Below are positions 1 through 5,442 of a stretch of 11,975 bases of DNA, piece after piece (within the stretch, counting starts at the first letter, position 1; each line of letters opens with the position of its first letter). Under the pieces are notes generated by a model. That model saw only the letters and a list, made by a program, of their open reading frames with translations, searched no databases and was not told the origin of the DNA. A program made the position numbers and the translations under genes. Source of the stretch: SCGC-AG-212-J23 sp036406675 (GTDB taxonomy: Bacteria > Pseudomonadota > Gammaproteobacteria > Burkholderiales > SG8-39); assembly GCA_036406675.1 (NCBI GenBank), contig DASXAO010000066.1:1-11975 (forward strand), given 5' to 3'.

Positions 1-1
1 C

Positions 2-493
2 GCGGCGATCGAGCAGAAGACGGGCGCGAAGTTCACCTACATCCCGTTCAAGGGCGGCGGCGCGGTGGCGACGCAGCTCGTCGGCGGCCACGTCGACTCC
101 ACGGTGAACAACCCGATCGAGGCGGTGGCGCACTGGCGCTCCGGGGCGCTGCGGCCCCTTTGCGTGTTCGATGCGCAGCGCATGCCTTACAAGGACAAGG
201 TGACGAAGGACATGTCCTGGGCCGACATTCCCACCTGCAAGGAGTCCGGGCTCGACGTCGACTACGTCATGCTGCGCGGCATCTTCACCGCCCCCGGCGT
301 GAAGCCCGACCAGGTCCAGTACTACACCGAGCTCTTCAAGAAGGTGATGGCGACGCCCGAGTGGCAGAAATTCATGGAAGACGGCGCCTTCAACCGCACC
401 ACGCTGACCGGAAAGCCGTTCGCCAACTGGGTGGCGAAAGAGGAGCAGCGTCATCTTCAGCTGATGAAGGGCGCGGGATTCCTCGCCAAGTAG
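2..493 (+). CDS. TctC/Bug-family tripartite tricarboxylate transporter substrate-binding protein, 3' part
   Basis: Only the C-terminal 163 residues are in the window; the frame is open to the left edge and ends at TAG 491-493. The family consists of periplasmic solute receptors of about 320 residues for TctAB-type carboxylate transporters, and is strongly expanded in Burkholderiales. Seen here is the family pattern near the visible start, FTYIPFKGGGAVATQLVGGHVD, equivalent to the usual YKGGGPALTDLLGGQVD region that helps form the ligand pocket. The end, QLMKGAGFLAK, is also typical of the family. No TctA or TctB membrane gene follows, which fits the many orphan Bug receptors. Ligand unknown. 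GTG 65-67 is an internal codon, not the start. Confidence 0.88.
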   Translation, partial: AAIEQKTGAKFTYIPFKGGGAVATQLVGGHVDSTVNNPIEAVAHWRSGALRPLCVFDAQRMPYKDKVTKDMSWADIPTCKESGLDVDYVMLRGIFTAPGVKPDQVQYYTELFKKVMATPEWQKFMEDGAFNRTTLTGKPFANWVAKEEQRHLQLMKGAGFLAK

Positions 494-556
494 TCCGTAC
501 CCTGGCGTTGAGGGGTGCGCTGCGCCCAAGCGGGCGATCAGGTACAGTCGTGCCGC

Positions 557-721
557 ATGGACAAGTCGCCCCTCCGCGATGGCGTCGTGCGCGAGATCTG
601 CATCGCGCTCGAGATCATGGGCGCGACCGAGGAGCCCGAGTCGGCCGAAACCGTCTACCTCAGGATGTGCGACGAAGCCATCCGCAGGGCGGCTCGGGAG
701 ATGAAGGACGGGTGGAACTGA
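557..721 (+). CDS. Small hypothetical protein (54 aa)
   Basis: I do not recognise this protein. From ATG 557 it reads MDKSPLRDGVVREICIALEI and ends in REMKDGWN. It is soluble-looking, charged and probably helical, with no signal peptide or membrane segment and two cysteines. The frame also opens at GTG 515, but ATG 557 is preferred because the codons before it look like noncoding sequence. No convincing Shine-Dalgarno precedes either start. A TACAGT at 543-548 could be a -10 box giving a very short leader, but no good -35 box accompanies it. The gene lies 63 bp after the TctC-like gene and its stop is 18 bp from the convergent aldolase stop, with a hairpin between them. That placement supports a real gene end. 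Confidence 0.5.
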   Translation: MDKSPLRDGVVREICIALEIMGATEEPESAETVYLRMCDEAIRRAAREMKDGWN

Positions 722-738
722 GCCGGGGCGGTCCCGGC
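722..738. terminator. GC hairpin between convergent genes
   Basis: GCCGGG (722-727) and CCCGGC (733-738) form a perfect 6-bp stem with a 5-nt loop. It fits exactly between the TGA ending at 721 and the minus-strand TAG at 742-740. There is no T-run on either side, so it is a terminator-like stem rather than a classical intrinsic terminator. Its position suggests bidirectional use. Confidence 0.42.
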
Positions 739-739
739 G

Positions 740-1504
740 CTAGTCGGCGTAGCCGGGCATCTCGCGGTCGAGGATGCGCATCATCGCCTCGAAGAAGAGG
801 CGCTCGCGCTCGGCGCTCGAATGCCGGTCGTTCGCCGCCGGCGCCTGCACTTGCGCCACGATGTCATCGGAGAGCGGCTCGAGCGGCTTGCCGGTCGACA
901 TCGCCAGCACCTGTGCACGGCACACGCGCTCCAGCTTGTAGAGCCGGCGGTAGGCCTGCGCCACGGTGTTGCCCGTGACGAGCACGCCGTGGTTCTTCAT
1001 GAATAGCACCTGCTTGTCGCCGATCACGCGCGCGAGGCGCACGCCTTCGTCGACGTAGTCCGCGGTGCCCAGGTAGGTGTCGTCGTAAGCGAGATGGCCG
1101 TGGAAGAACGCCGCGGTCTGGCTCGCGGGAACGAGCCGATTGTCCTTGAGCATGTTGAGCGCGAGCGCCCAGGGCTGATGCGTGTGCAGCACTACGCGCG
1201 CGCCGCAAATGCGGTGTACCGGCGCGTGAATGCACTGCGCCGAGAGCTCGACCACCCCGCTGCCCTCCAGCGTCCTGCCCGATTCGTCGAACACGATCAG
1301 GTCGCTCGCACGCGCCTCGGACCAGTGCAGGCCGAACGGCAGGATGAGATACCGGTCGTCATGGCCGGGGACCGTCACGGTGAAATGATTGTCGATGCCC
1401 TCTTCCAGCTCGTGCAGGACCGCGAGCCGGAGCGCGGCGGCGAGGTGCACCTTGGCCTGCCGCACCGGATCGGCGGCGGAAGAGATCAGGGCATGAACCG
1501 ACAT
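740..1504 (-). CDS. Class II aldolase/adducin-family protein
   Basis: This 254-residue protein is a normal length for the family, which includes fuculose- and rhamnulose-phosphate aldolases, ribulose-phosphate epimerases and decarboxylases. These are zinc enzymes that cleave or rearrange sugar-like substrates in the cytoplasm. Visible motifs are the metal-ligand pair in VVLHTHQPWALAL (H107, H109), a third ligand in MKNHGVLVTG (H172), and E86 in VVELSAQCIHAPVHR before the HTH strand. N-terminal EEGIDNHFTVTVPG matches the family's loop near residue 40. I chose ATG 1504 (MSVHALISS) because sequence upstream of it is Arg-rich, unlike the family, although the frame stays open to 1633. It stands alone on the minus strand. 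Substrate not predictable; many such uncharacterised members exist in betaproteobacteria. Confidence 0.88.
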   Translation of the reverse strand: MSVHALISSAADPVRQAKVHLAAALRLAVLHELEEGIDNHFTVTVPGHDDRYLILPFGLHWSEARASDLIVFDESGRTLEGSGVVELSAQCIHAPVHRICGARVVLHTHQPWALALNMLKDNRLVPASQTAAFFHGHLAYDDTYLGTADYVDEGVRLARVIGDKQVLFMKNHGVLVTGNTVAQAYRRLYKLERVCRAQVLAMSTGKPLEPLSDDIVAQVQAPAANDRHSSAERERLFFEAMMRILDREMPGYAD

Positions 1505-1583
1505 GGCTTGCCCATGATAAACGAGCTCGCACGATCCTTGCGAGCGCCCCGGCATGCCTAGAGAAACCCCCCAAGCACCACCG

Positions 1584-1676
1584 ATGACGCCGGACCGCAG
1601 GCGAGAGATGGAGCGCCGGCGGCAGCGCGCCAAGGACTTGCGCGCGAAAAATCAACTGACTAGACGCAAGCGCTGA
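1584..1676 (+). CDS. Possible very small basic protein (30 aa)
   Basis: ATG 1584 to TGA 1674-1676 encodes MTPDRRREMERRRQRAKDLR followed by AKNQLTRRKR. About half the residues are Arg or Lys, and it would be a single amphipathic helix. I do not recognise it. Against it: no clear Shine-Dalgarno, and short Arg-rich frames arise easily in GC-rich DNA. For it: it sits in the otherwise empty gap between the divergent start of the aldolase gene and the end of the PagL-like gene, and its stop falls in the left arm of a hairpin shared with the convergent PagL-like gene. The same stop-hairpin-stop layout ends the other convergent pair at 721-740. Confidence 0.3.
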   Translation: MTPDRRREMERRRQRAKDLRAKNQLTRRKR

Positions 1677-1702
1677 CGCCGGAACCCTGGCCGCGCGGCG
1701 TC
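1675..1702. terminator. Inverted repeat next to the PagL-like stop
   Basis: GACGCCG (1675-1681) pairs perfectly with CGGCGTC (1696-1702) over a 14-nt loop. The right arm abuts the minus-strand TGA at 1705-1703. There is no T-run. It is probably a 3'-end stem for the PagL-like transcript, and for the small plus-strand frame if that is expressed. Confidence 0.35.
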
Positions 1703-2203
1703 TCAGTCGAAGCTGAGGCCGACGCCGATCAGGTTCCAGCCGCCGTTCTGCACGTCGGCCTCGATGCCCAGCTTCGACCCGTGCGAGTGGTGCCGGTATT
1801 CGATGAACAGCTGCCGGGTCAGCTCGTAGGCAAGCGACACGTCGAACACCCAACGGGTGCCGTTGACGTTGGTCTTCTCGTCGATCCACGCCGCGCCCAG
1901 TCCGGCTCGCCATTTCCCCACGGTCCAGACGTGATCGAAGGCAGCGACCCAGTGCGGCGCGGGCTCCATGTCGTCGGTGCTGACCCAGGCGCCCAAGCGC
2001 AGGCCCCAGGCGCCGCCGTACCGGCCGGCGAGCAACGTCGCGCCGCGCGCGTGCAGGTAATCCGTGGAAAGCGTCACCCTTAGGTCGGTGCGCGTCTCGT
2101 CAAACTGCAGGGCCCATGCCGGGCCGGTCCACGCGAGCGCGCACACGACGACAGGCACAGCCCACGCGCTGGCCACGGTGTTGACTCTTTCCGACAAGAC
2201 CAT
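1703..2203 (-). CDS. PagL-like outer-membrane beta-barrel (possible lipid A 3-O-deacylase)
   Basis: The 166-residue precursor has an N-terminal signal (hydrophobic stretch about 11-28, likely cut after AWA at 31) and alternating aromatic/polar strands ending in ...WNLIGVGLSFD, the pattern of an outer-membrane barrel. The stretch IEYRHHSHGSKLGIEADVQN resembles the PagL/acyloxyacyl-hydrolase active-site region: H138-x-S140, with E148 as a possible third member of the His-Ser-Glu triad. PagL removes the 3-O acyl chain of lipid A from the outer leaflet. Serine-to-glutamate spacing is shorter than I remember for Pseudomonas PagL, so the enzyme assignment is tentative while the barrel call is firmer. 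ATG 2203 gives a well-formed signal peptide; GTG 2302 would add 33 residues that do not look like coding sequence. No strong ribosome site is seen. Confidence 0.65.
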   Translation of the reverse strand: MVLSERVNTVASAWAVPVVVCALAWTGPAWALQFDETRTDLRVTLSTDYLHARGATLLAGRYGGAWGLRLGAWVSTDDMEPAPHWVAAFDHVWTVGKWRAGLGAAWIDEKTNVNGTRWVFDVSLAYELTRQLFIEYRHHSHGSKLGIEADVQNGGWNLIGVGLSFD

Positions 2204-2336
2204 TGGATCGCGGCAGGAAAGGGCGGTTCGCCGCAGCACGATAGTGCTTTTGGGGATGGAAAGGGTGCCCGGCCTCGTACGAATGACGCTCGCCGTACCC
2301 ACCGTACGATACGGGCTCTCTTTTCATCTCCGTCGA

Positions 2337-2357
2337 GCGGCGCGCTGCCGGCGCCGC
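2337..2357. terminator. GC-rich 7-bp hairpin downstream of the small membrane ORF
   Basis: GCGGCGC (2337-2343) pairs with GCGCCGC (2351-2357) around a 7-nt loop. It lies 16 bp beyond the minus-strand stop at 2376-2374. The DNA that follows on the minus strand has no T-run. It could end the small minus-strand gene before the PagL-like gene; it could also be chance in GC-rich DNA. Confidence 0.33.
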
Positions 2358-2373
2358 CGAGCGATGCAGGCGT

Positions 2374-2565
2374 CTAACCGAAGGCCGCCAGGAGCAGCCA
2401 CACCAGGAAGGCAACGAATCCAATGGCCGAGCCGATCGCCAGGCAAAGAACGGGCGAGAACGTCGACTGCGCCGGCGAGGCAGCTTCTCGGTGGTTCACG
2501 AGGGACGCCCGAAAATGCGAACGGGCGCCAATGATAGCGACCGTCAGCCCGACGTTGTTCTTCAC
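2374..2565 (-). CDS. Possible small single-pass membrane protein (63 aa, or 41 aa from GTG 2499)
   Basis: The C-terminal 25 residues (SPVLCLAIGSAIGFVAFLVW then LLLAAFG) form one clear transmembrane helix that ends the protein, so it would be a tail-anchored-like or phage-holin-sized membrane peptide. The N-terminal part is polar. Two starts are possible: ATG 2565, which gives a weakly hydrophobic N-terminus, or GTG 2499 (VNHREAASPAQ...). The second gives a simple layout of polar head plus helix, and I slightly favour it. No strong ribosome site precedes either. I do not recognise a family. It is divergent from the exonuclease gene, 44 bp away if the longer form is used. If it is not real, 2204-2609 holds no gene. 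Confidence 0.4.
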   Translation of the reverse strand: MKNNVGLTVAIIGARSHFRASLVNHREAASPAQSTFSPVLCLAIGSAIGFVAFLVWLLLAAFG

Positions 2566-2571
2566 ATTGTC

Positions 2572-2600
2572 TTCGCTAGCGGCAATCCGATGCCGATAAT
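2572..2600 (+). promoter_or_regulatory. Possible sigma70 promoter for the exonuclease gene
   Basis: GATAAT (2595-2600) is a 5/6 match to the -10 consensus. TTCGCT (2572-2577), 17 bp upstream, is a poor 3/6 match to -35. Transcription would start around 2607, only a few bases before GTG 2610, so the message would be leaderless or nearly so. This fits the absence of any Shine-Dalgarno before that start. Confidence 0.3.
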
Positions 2601-2609
2601 GTCTGTGTT

Positions 2610-3431
2610 GTGGTCGCCCACCTCATCGACGGAACGTACGAGCTCTTCCGCCACTTTTACGGATTGCGCCGATTCAAGAAGCAGGACCCGCCTTATGGCG
2701 CGGTCGCGGGCGTGCTGCACACCGTGCTGGGGCTGATCGAGAAGGGCGCGAGCCATATCGGCGTGGCGACCGACCACGTCATCGAATCGTTCCGCAACGA
2801 GCTTTGGCCCGGCTACAAGACGGGAGAAGGGATCGAGCCCGCGTTGCTCGCGCAATTCCATCCGCTCGAGGACGCGCTCGCCGCGATGGGGGTGGCGGTG
2901 TGGCCGATGGTCGAGCTTGAGGCGGACGACGGGCTCGCGTCCGCCGCGCGTCTCGCAAGCGACGATGCGCGCATCGAGAAGGTCTGCATCTGGACGCCGG
3001 ACAAGGACCTGGCGCAATGCGTGCGCGGCGAGCGCGTGGTGCAGATGGACCGGCGCGCCAACAAGCTGCTGGACGCCGAGGCCGTGCGCGCCAAGTACGG
3101 CGTCGAGCCGCGGCGCATTCCCGACCTCCTCGCGCTCGTCGGCGACTCCGCGGACGGCTATCCGGGAGTCGACCGCATCGGCGAGGTGACCGCCAGGCGT
3201 CTCATCGAGCGCTACGGCGCGATCGAGGATTTCCCGCTCGAGATCCTGGCGACGGAGCGGCGCGAGCTCGCGCTGCTGTTCAAGCGCTTGGCTACCCTCA
3301 GGACCGATGCCGCGCTCTTCTCCGATGTCGAGGCGCTGCGCTGGCGCGGCCCCACCGGGAGCTTCGAGGCCTGGACGACGAAGATCGGCGATGCGCGCCT
3401 GCTCGCGCGCAGCCGAAATGCGCTCCAATGA
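2610..3431 (+). CDS. Stand-alone 5'-3' exonuclease (DNA polymerase I N-domain/FEN-like)
   Basis: The 273-residue protein corresponds to the 5'-nuclease domain of PolA without the polymerase. Such proteins are metal-dependent structure-specific nucleases that remove 5' flaps or RNA primers. Acidic metal-site motifs are all present: D7 in HLIDGTYELFRHFYG, D55 in TDHVIESFRNELWPGYKTG, the E104-x-D-D107 cluster in VELEADDGLASA, D131 and D133 in TPDKDLAQ, and D179/D182 in LVGDSADGYPGVDRIG, which also forms the helix-hairpin-helix DNA-binding turn. It therefore looks catalytically intact. GTG 2610 is chosen because homologs I recall begin almost directly with HLVDGTYELFRHFYG. There is no Shine-Dalgarno; see the possible leaderless promoter. 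The next gene starts 58 bp downstream, or overlaps this one if its upstream ATG 3418 is used. Cellular role unproven. Confidence 0.85.
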   Translation: MVAHLIDGTYELFRHFYGLRRFKKQDPPYGAVAGVLHTVLGLIEKGASHIGVATDHVIESFRNELWPGYKTGEGIEPALLAQFHPLEDALAAMGVAVWPMVELEADDGLASAARLASDDARIEKVCIWTPDKDLAQCVRGERVVQMDRRANKLLDAEAVRAKYGVEPRRIPDLLALVGDSADGYPGVDRIGEVTARRLIERYGAIEDFPLEILATERRELALLFKRLATLRTDAALFSDVEALRWRGPTGSFEAWTTKIGDARLLARSRNALQ

Positions 3432-3489
3432 GCCGTCAGTACCACGACCCTCGCGGAAACAAGACATCGCGCCGGACCAGAATCCCGGG

Positions 3490-4215
3490 ATGCGCATGCC
3501 CAGGATCGATGCGAGCTACTGGCTGGCCCTCGTGGCGGCCAGCACTTTCGGCACCAACAGCGGCGACTTCGTAGCGAAGTACCTGCATCTCGGCCATCTC
3601 GCCGGTCTGCCATACATGGGACTGCTATTCGCGGCGATCCTGCTGTCGGCGAGATGGGCGCGGCGCGGCAACGCGCTTTACTTCTGGGCGGCGATCATCA
3701 CGATGCGAACCGCGGCGACGAATGTGGCCGACGCGTTCCAGGATTTCCATGTTGCTTACCACGTCTCGGTTCCGTTGGTACTGATGCTCTTCGCAGCGAG
3801 CGTGCTTTTCTACAAACACACCGCGCGAGCGAGTGCCGGCGACGCGGACACGCCGGTCAACTCCGCGTACTGGCTCTCGATGATGCTGGCAGGCGTCCTC
3901 GGCACGGTCGGCGGCGACTTCGCCTCCTACAGGGTCGGCCTGACGCCGCCGGTGGCGGCTGCCGCGTTTGGCGCGCTGATCCTGCTCGCGATTGCATGGT
4001 TCAGCGGGCGCGGCACGCTGCCGCAACCCGTTCCCTACTGGACGACAGTGGCCCTGATCAGAACGGCAGGAACCGCAGCGGGCGATGCCGTCGCGATCTC
4101 GCTCGGGCTTGCGGCGAGCACTGCGCTGACCGGGTTTGCATTCGTCGGAGTGGTGCTCTACTTCTATGCGTTCCAGGCGACGAGCAAGCCGCCGGCGCGT
4201 GTCGCTGCCGGCTAG
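3490..4215 (+). CDS. DUF347-like multi-pass membrane protein with four internal repeats
   Basis: The 241-residue protein resembles the DUF347/COG4705 group of uncharacterised membrane proteins. Each of four repeats begins with an aromatic-Trp pair followed exactly 14 residues later by Asp: Y10-W11/D26, F65-W66/D81, Y127-W128/D143 and Y183-W184/D199. A Thr sits at the same place in all four. Repeats are about 55-60 residues and contribute about two membrane helices each, giving roughly eight helices. One acidic residue inside each repeat suggests a conserved polar or ion-binding site, but that is inference. ATG 3490 starts just before the first repeat; in-frame ATG 3418 would overlap the exonuclease stop by 14 nt and add a polar tail. 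Function unknown. Confidence 0.72.
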   Translation: MRMPRIDASYWLALVAASTFGTNSGDFVAKYLHLGHLAGLPYMGLLFAAILLSARWARRGNALYFWAAIITMRTAATNVADAFQDFHVAYHVSVPLVLMLFAASVLFYKHTARASAGDADTPVNSAYWLSMMLAGVLGTVGGDFASYRVGLTPPVAAAAFGALILLAIAWFSGRGTLPQPVPYWTTVALIRTAGTAAGDAVAISLGLAASTALTGFAFVGVVLYFYAFQATSKPPARVAAG

Positions 4216-4298
4216 TCTGCGGGTGCCGTGCGTACACACCCTTTGCTCTAACAGACCCTCACACACAATTCCGGCGCGCGGCCCTATCTTCGGTCGGG

Positions 4299-4688
4299 AT
4301 GCCGGAAAAAAACCAAGCGCCCGTCCGCGCGCTCGTGGTCGACGATCTGCCCGATTCCTCCGAATCGCTCGCCCGGATGCTGCGGCTCATGGGATGCGCT
4401 GCCACGTACGTGACCCGCGCGACCAAGGCCATGGACGCGGCGGAAGCCCTGGAGGCGGAGATCGTTTTCCTCGACATCGGCATGCCGGAGATCGACGGAT
4501 ACGAGCTCGCGCGGTCGTTCAGGAAGAGATACGGCGATGCAATCCGCCTCGTTGCGGTCACCGGCTACGGTGACGAGGACCACCACAAGCGAAGCCGCGA
4601 GGCGGGCTTCGACGCGCACGTCACCAAGCCCATCGACCTCGCCATCGTCGAGAGCATGCTGAGGACAATTCTCTCGAGCCGGCGCTGA
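4299..4688 (+). CDS. Single-domain response regulator (CheY-like receiver)
   Basis: This 129-residue protein is only a receiver domain, with no DNA-binding or enzymatic output. All functional residues are present: acidic pair D15-D16 in ALVVDDLPDS, phosphoacceptor D59 in VFLDIGMPEIDGYEL, T88 in AVTGYGD, and K110 in HVTKPID. It would be phosphorylated by a histidine kinase and act by protein-protein contact, as CheY or Spo0F do, or pass phosphate on. The IGMPEIDGYELAR style is that of receivers often fused to or paired with hybrid kinases. No kinase is in the window. An 83-bp gap separates it from the membrane protein gene, and 62 bp separate it from the HiPIP genes. ATG 4299 is the natural start, although the ribosome site is poor. 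Confidence 0.9.
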   Translation: MPEKNQAPVRALVVDDLPDSSESLARMLRLMGCAATYVTRATKAMDAAEALEAEIVFLDIGMPEIDGYELARSFRKRYGDAIRLVAVTGYGDEDHHKRSREAGFDAHVTKPIDLAIVESMLRTILSSRR

Positions 4689-4736
4689 CGGCCGGAACCG
4701 GGCCCGCGCTCGCCGGTCTCACCACCATCACGAGAC

Positions 4737-4743
4737 GAGAGGA
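4737..4743 (+). promoter_or_regulatory. Strong Shine-Dalgarno of the first HiPIP gene
   Basis: GAGAGGA at 4737-4743 lies 7 nt before ATG 4751. It is the best ribosome site in the middle of the window and settles the start codon. Confidence 0.7.
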
Positions 4744-4750
4744 CATCGAG

Positions 4751-5020
4751 ATGAAAGCTTCCCGAAGGATCATGCTCAAAAACGCGGCCGTCGTCGCCGG
4801 TCTTGCGGCGGCGCCGTGGGTCGCGCGTCCGGCCGCCGCGCAGGCGAAGGCCACCAAGCAGGCGATGCAATATCAGGAGCAGCCGAAGAACGGTCAGAAA
4901 TGCGCCGACTGCCTGCAGTTCATTCCCGGCGCCAAGCAGGGCGCGAACGGAACGTGTAAAGTGGTCGAAGGGCCTATCAGCCCGAACGGTTGGTGCGCGG
5001 CGTACGTCAAGAAAACCTGA
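4751..5020 (+). CDS. High-potential iron-sulfur protein (HiPIP), first copy
   Basis: The 89-residue precursor has a Tat-type leader (SRRIMLKNAAVVAGLAAAPW, with twin Arg at 5-6 and likely cleavage near AAAQA at 28-32) and a small HiPIP domain. Four cysteines, C51, C54, C69 and C82, are spaced C-x2-C-x14-C-x12-C. They lie in the family contexts QKCADCLQFIPGA and PISPNGWCAAYVKK and hold one [4Fe-4S] cluster cycling between the 2+ and 3+ states. Tat export fits cluster insertion in the cytoplasm before transport. HiPIPs are soluble periplasmic electron carriers, for example to photosynthetic reaction centres or terminal oxidases in proteobacteria. No partner enzyme is in the window. A near twin begins 3 bp after the stop. 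Confidence 0.93.
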   Translation: MKASRRIMLKNAAVVAGLAAAPWVARPAAAQAKATKQAMQYQEQPKNGQKCADCLQFIPGAKQGANGTCKVVEGPISPNGWCAAYVKKT

Positions 5021-5023
5021 GAC

Positions 5024-5293
5024 ATGAAAGCTTCCCGCAGGATCATGCTGAAGAACGCCGCCCTCGTCGCCGGCCTGGCCGCGGCGCCGTGGGCGGGTTC
5101 GACGCTCGCTCAGAGCGGCAAGGCGAGCAAGCAGGACATGCACTACCAGGACCGGCCGAAGGACGGCCAGCAATGCGCCACCTGCATCCAGTTCATCCCC
5201 GGCGCGAAGCCGGGCGCGAGCGGCGAATGCCAGATCGTGGCAGGGCCCATCAGCCCCAACGGCTGGTGCATCGAATACATCAAGAAAACGTGA
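5024..5293 (+). CDS. High-potential iron-sulfur protein (HiPIP), second tandem copy
   Basis: Also 89 residues and alignable without gaps to the preceding gene; I count 62 of 89 identical residues. Twin Arg at 5-6 and the four cluster cysteines sit at identical positions (51, 54, 69, 82). The first 22 residues are nearly identical, while the signal-cleavage region (STLAQSGKAS) has drifted. Differences near the cluster include D53T, L55I, T68E, K70Q, A83I and A84E (first copy to second), which could change potential or docking. It starts 3 bp after the first gene's stop and lacks its strong ribosome site, so it is probably translated from the same message at lower efficiency. It arose by tandem duplication. 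Redox partners unknown. Confidence 0.93.
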   Translation: MKASRRIMLKNAALVAGLAAAPWAGSTLAQSGKASKQDMHYQDRPKDGQQCATCIQFIPGAKPGASGECQIVAGPISPNGWCIEYIKKT

Positions 5294-5315
5294 AGAAAAG
5301 CTAAATCCCAGCCGC

Positions 5316-5352
5316 GTTCGCCGGGCGCGAGGAATATGTCCTTCCGGCGAAC
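5316..5352. terminator. Two-part hairpin after the HiPIP pair
   Basis: GTTCGCCGG (5316-5324) pairs perfectly with CCGGCGAAC (5344-5352). Inside the 19-nt loop, AGGA (5330-5333) can pair with TCCT (5339-5342) around ATATG. No clean T-run follows, so termination is plausible but not assured; it might also protect the HiPIP mRNA 3' end. It begins 22 bp after the second HiPIP stop and ends 5 bp before the -35 box of the next operon. Confidence 0.5.
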
Positions 5353-5357
5353 CTCGT

Positions 5358-5388
5358 TTGGCAGAAATCCCTATACGGGACAAATAAT
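5358..5388 (+). promoter_or_regulatory. Probable sigma70 promoter of the LEPR-XLL export operon
   Basis: TTGGCA (5358-5363) matches 5/6 of the -35 consensus and AATAAT (5383-5388) matches 5/6 of the -10 consensus, with a slightly long 19-bp spacer. The local A/T-rich patch stands out in this GC-rich window. Expected transcription start is about 5395, leaving a leader of about 48 nt before GTG 5443. TCCC/GGGA (5368-5371, 5377-5380) is a small inverted repeat within the spacer and might bind a regulator. Confidence 0.5.
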
Positions 5389-5427
5389 TACGACGTAGAA
5401 AGCGGGTCCGCTGGTACTGTGCCGCGC

Positions 5428-5433
5428 GGAGGG
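5428..5433 (+). promoter_or_regulatory. Shine-Dalgarno deciding the first gene's start
   Basis: GGAGGG at 5428-5433 is 9 nt before an in-frame GTG at 5443. This spacing favours GTG 5443 over ATG 5452 (18 nt away) and over GTG 5419 (upstream of the site). Confidence 0.55.
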
Positions 5434-5442
5434 AAAAGCGGC

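Noticed and set aside
160..978. Plus-strand frame of about 272 codons across the TctC-like and aldolase genes
   Set aside because: It crosses two supported genes in other frames or strands, and its protein is Arg-rich with no family features.
2235..2251. AGCAC-GATA-GTGCT followed by TTTT as an intrinsic terminator on the plus strand
   Set aside because: The stem is only 5 bp, it lies upstream of a minus-strand gene, and no plus-strand gene ends before it.
4679..4695. CCGGC/GCCGG hairpin around the response regulator stop as a terminator
   Set aside because: Five-base arms of pure GC are expected by chance here, there is no T-run, and the left arm is inside the coding sequence.
5358..5377. 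Sigma54-type promoter suggested by TTGGCA
   Set aside because: The required GC about 10 bp after the GG is absent (TA at that position); the sigma70 reading with AATAAT fits better.
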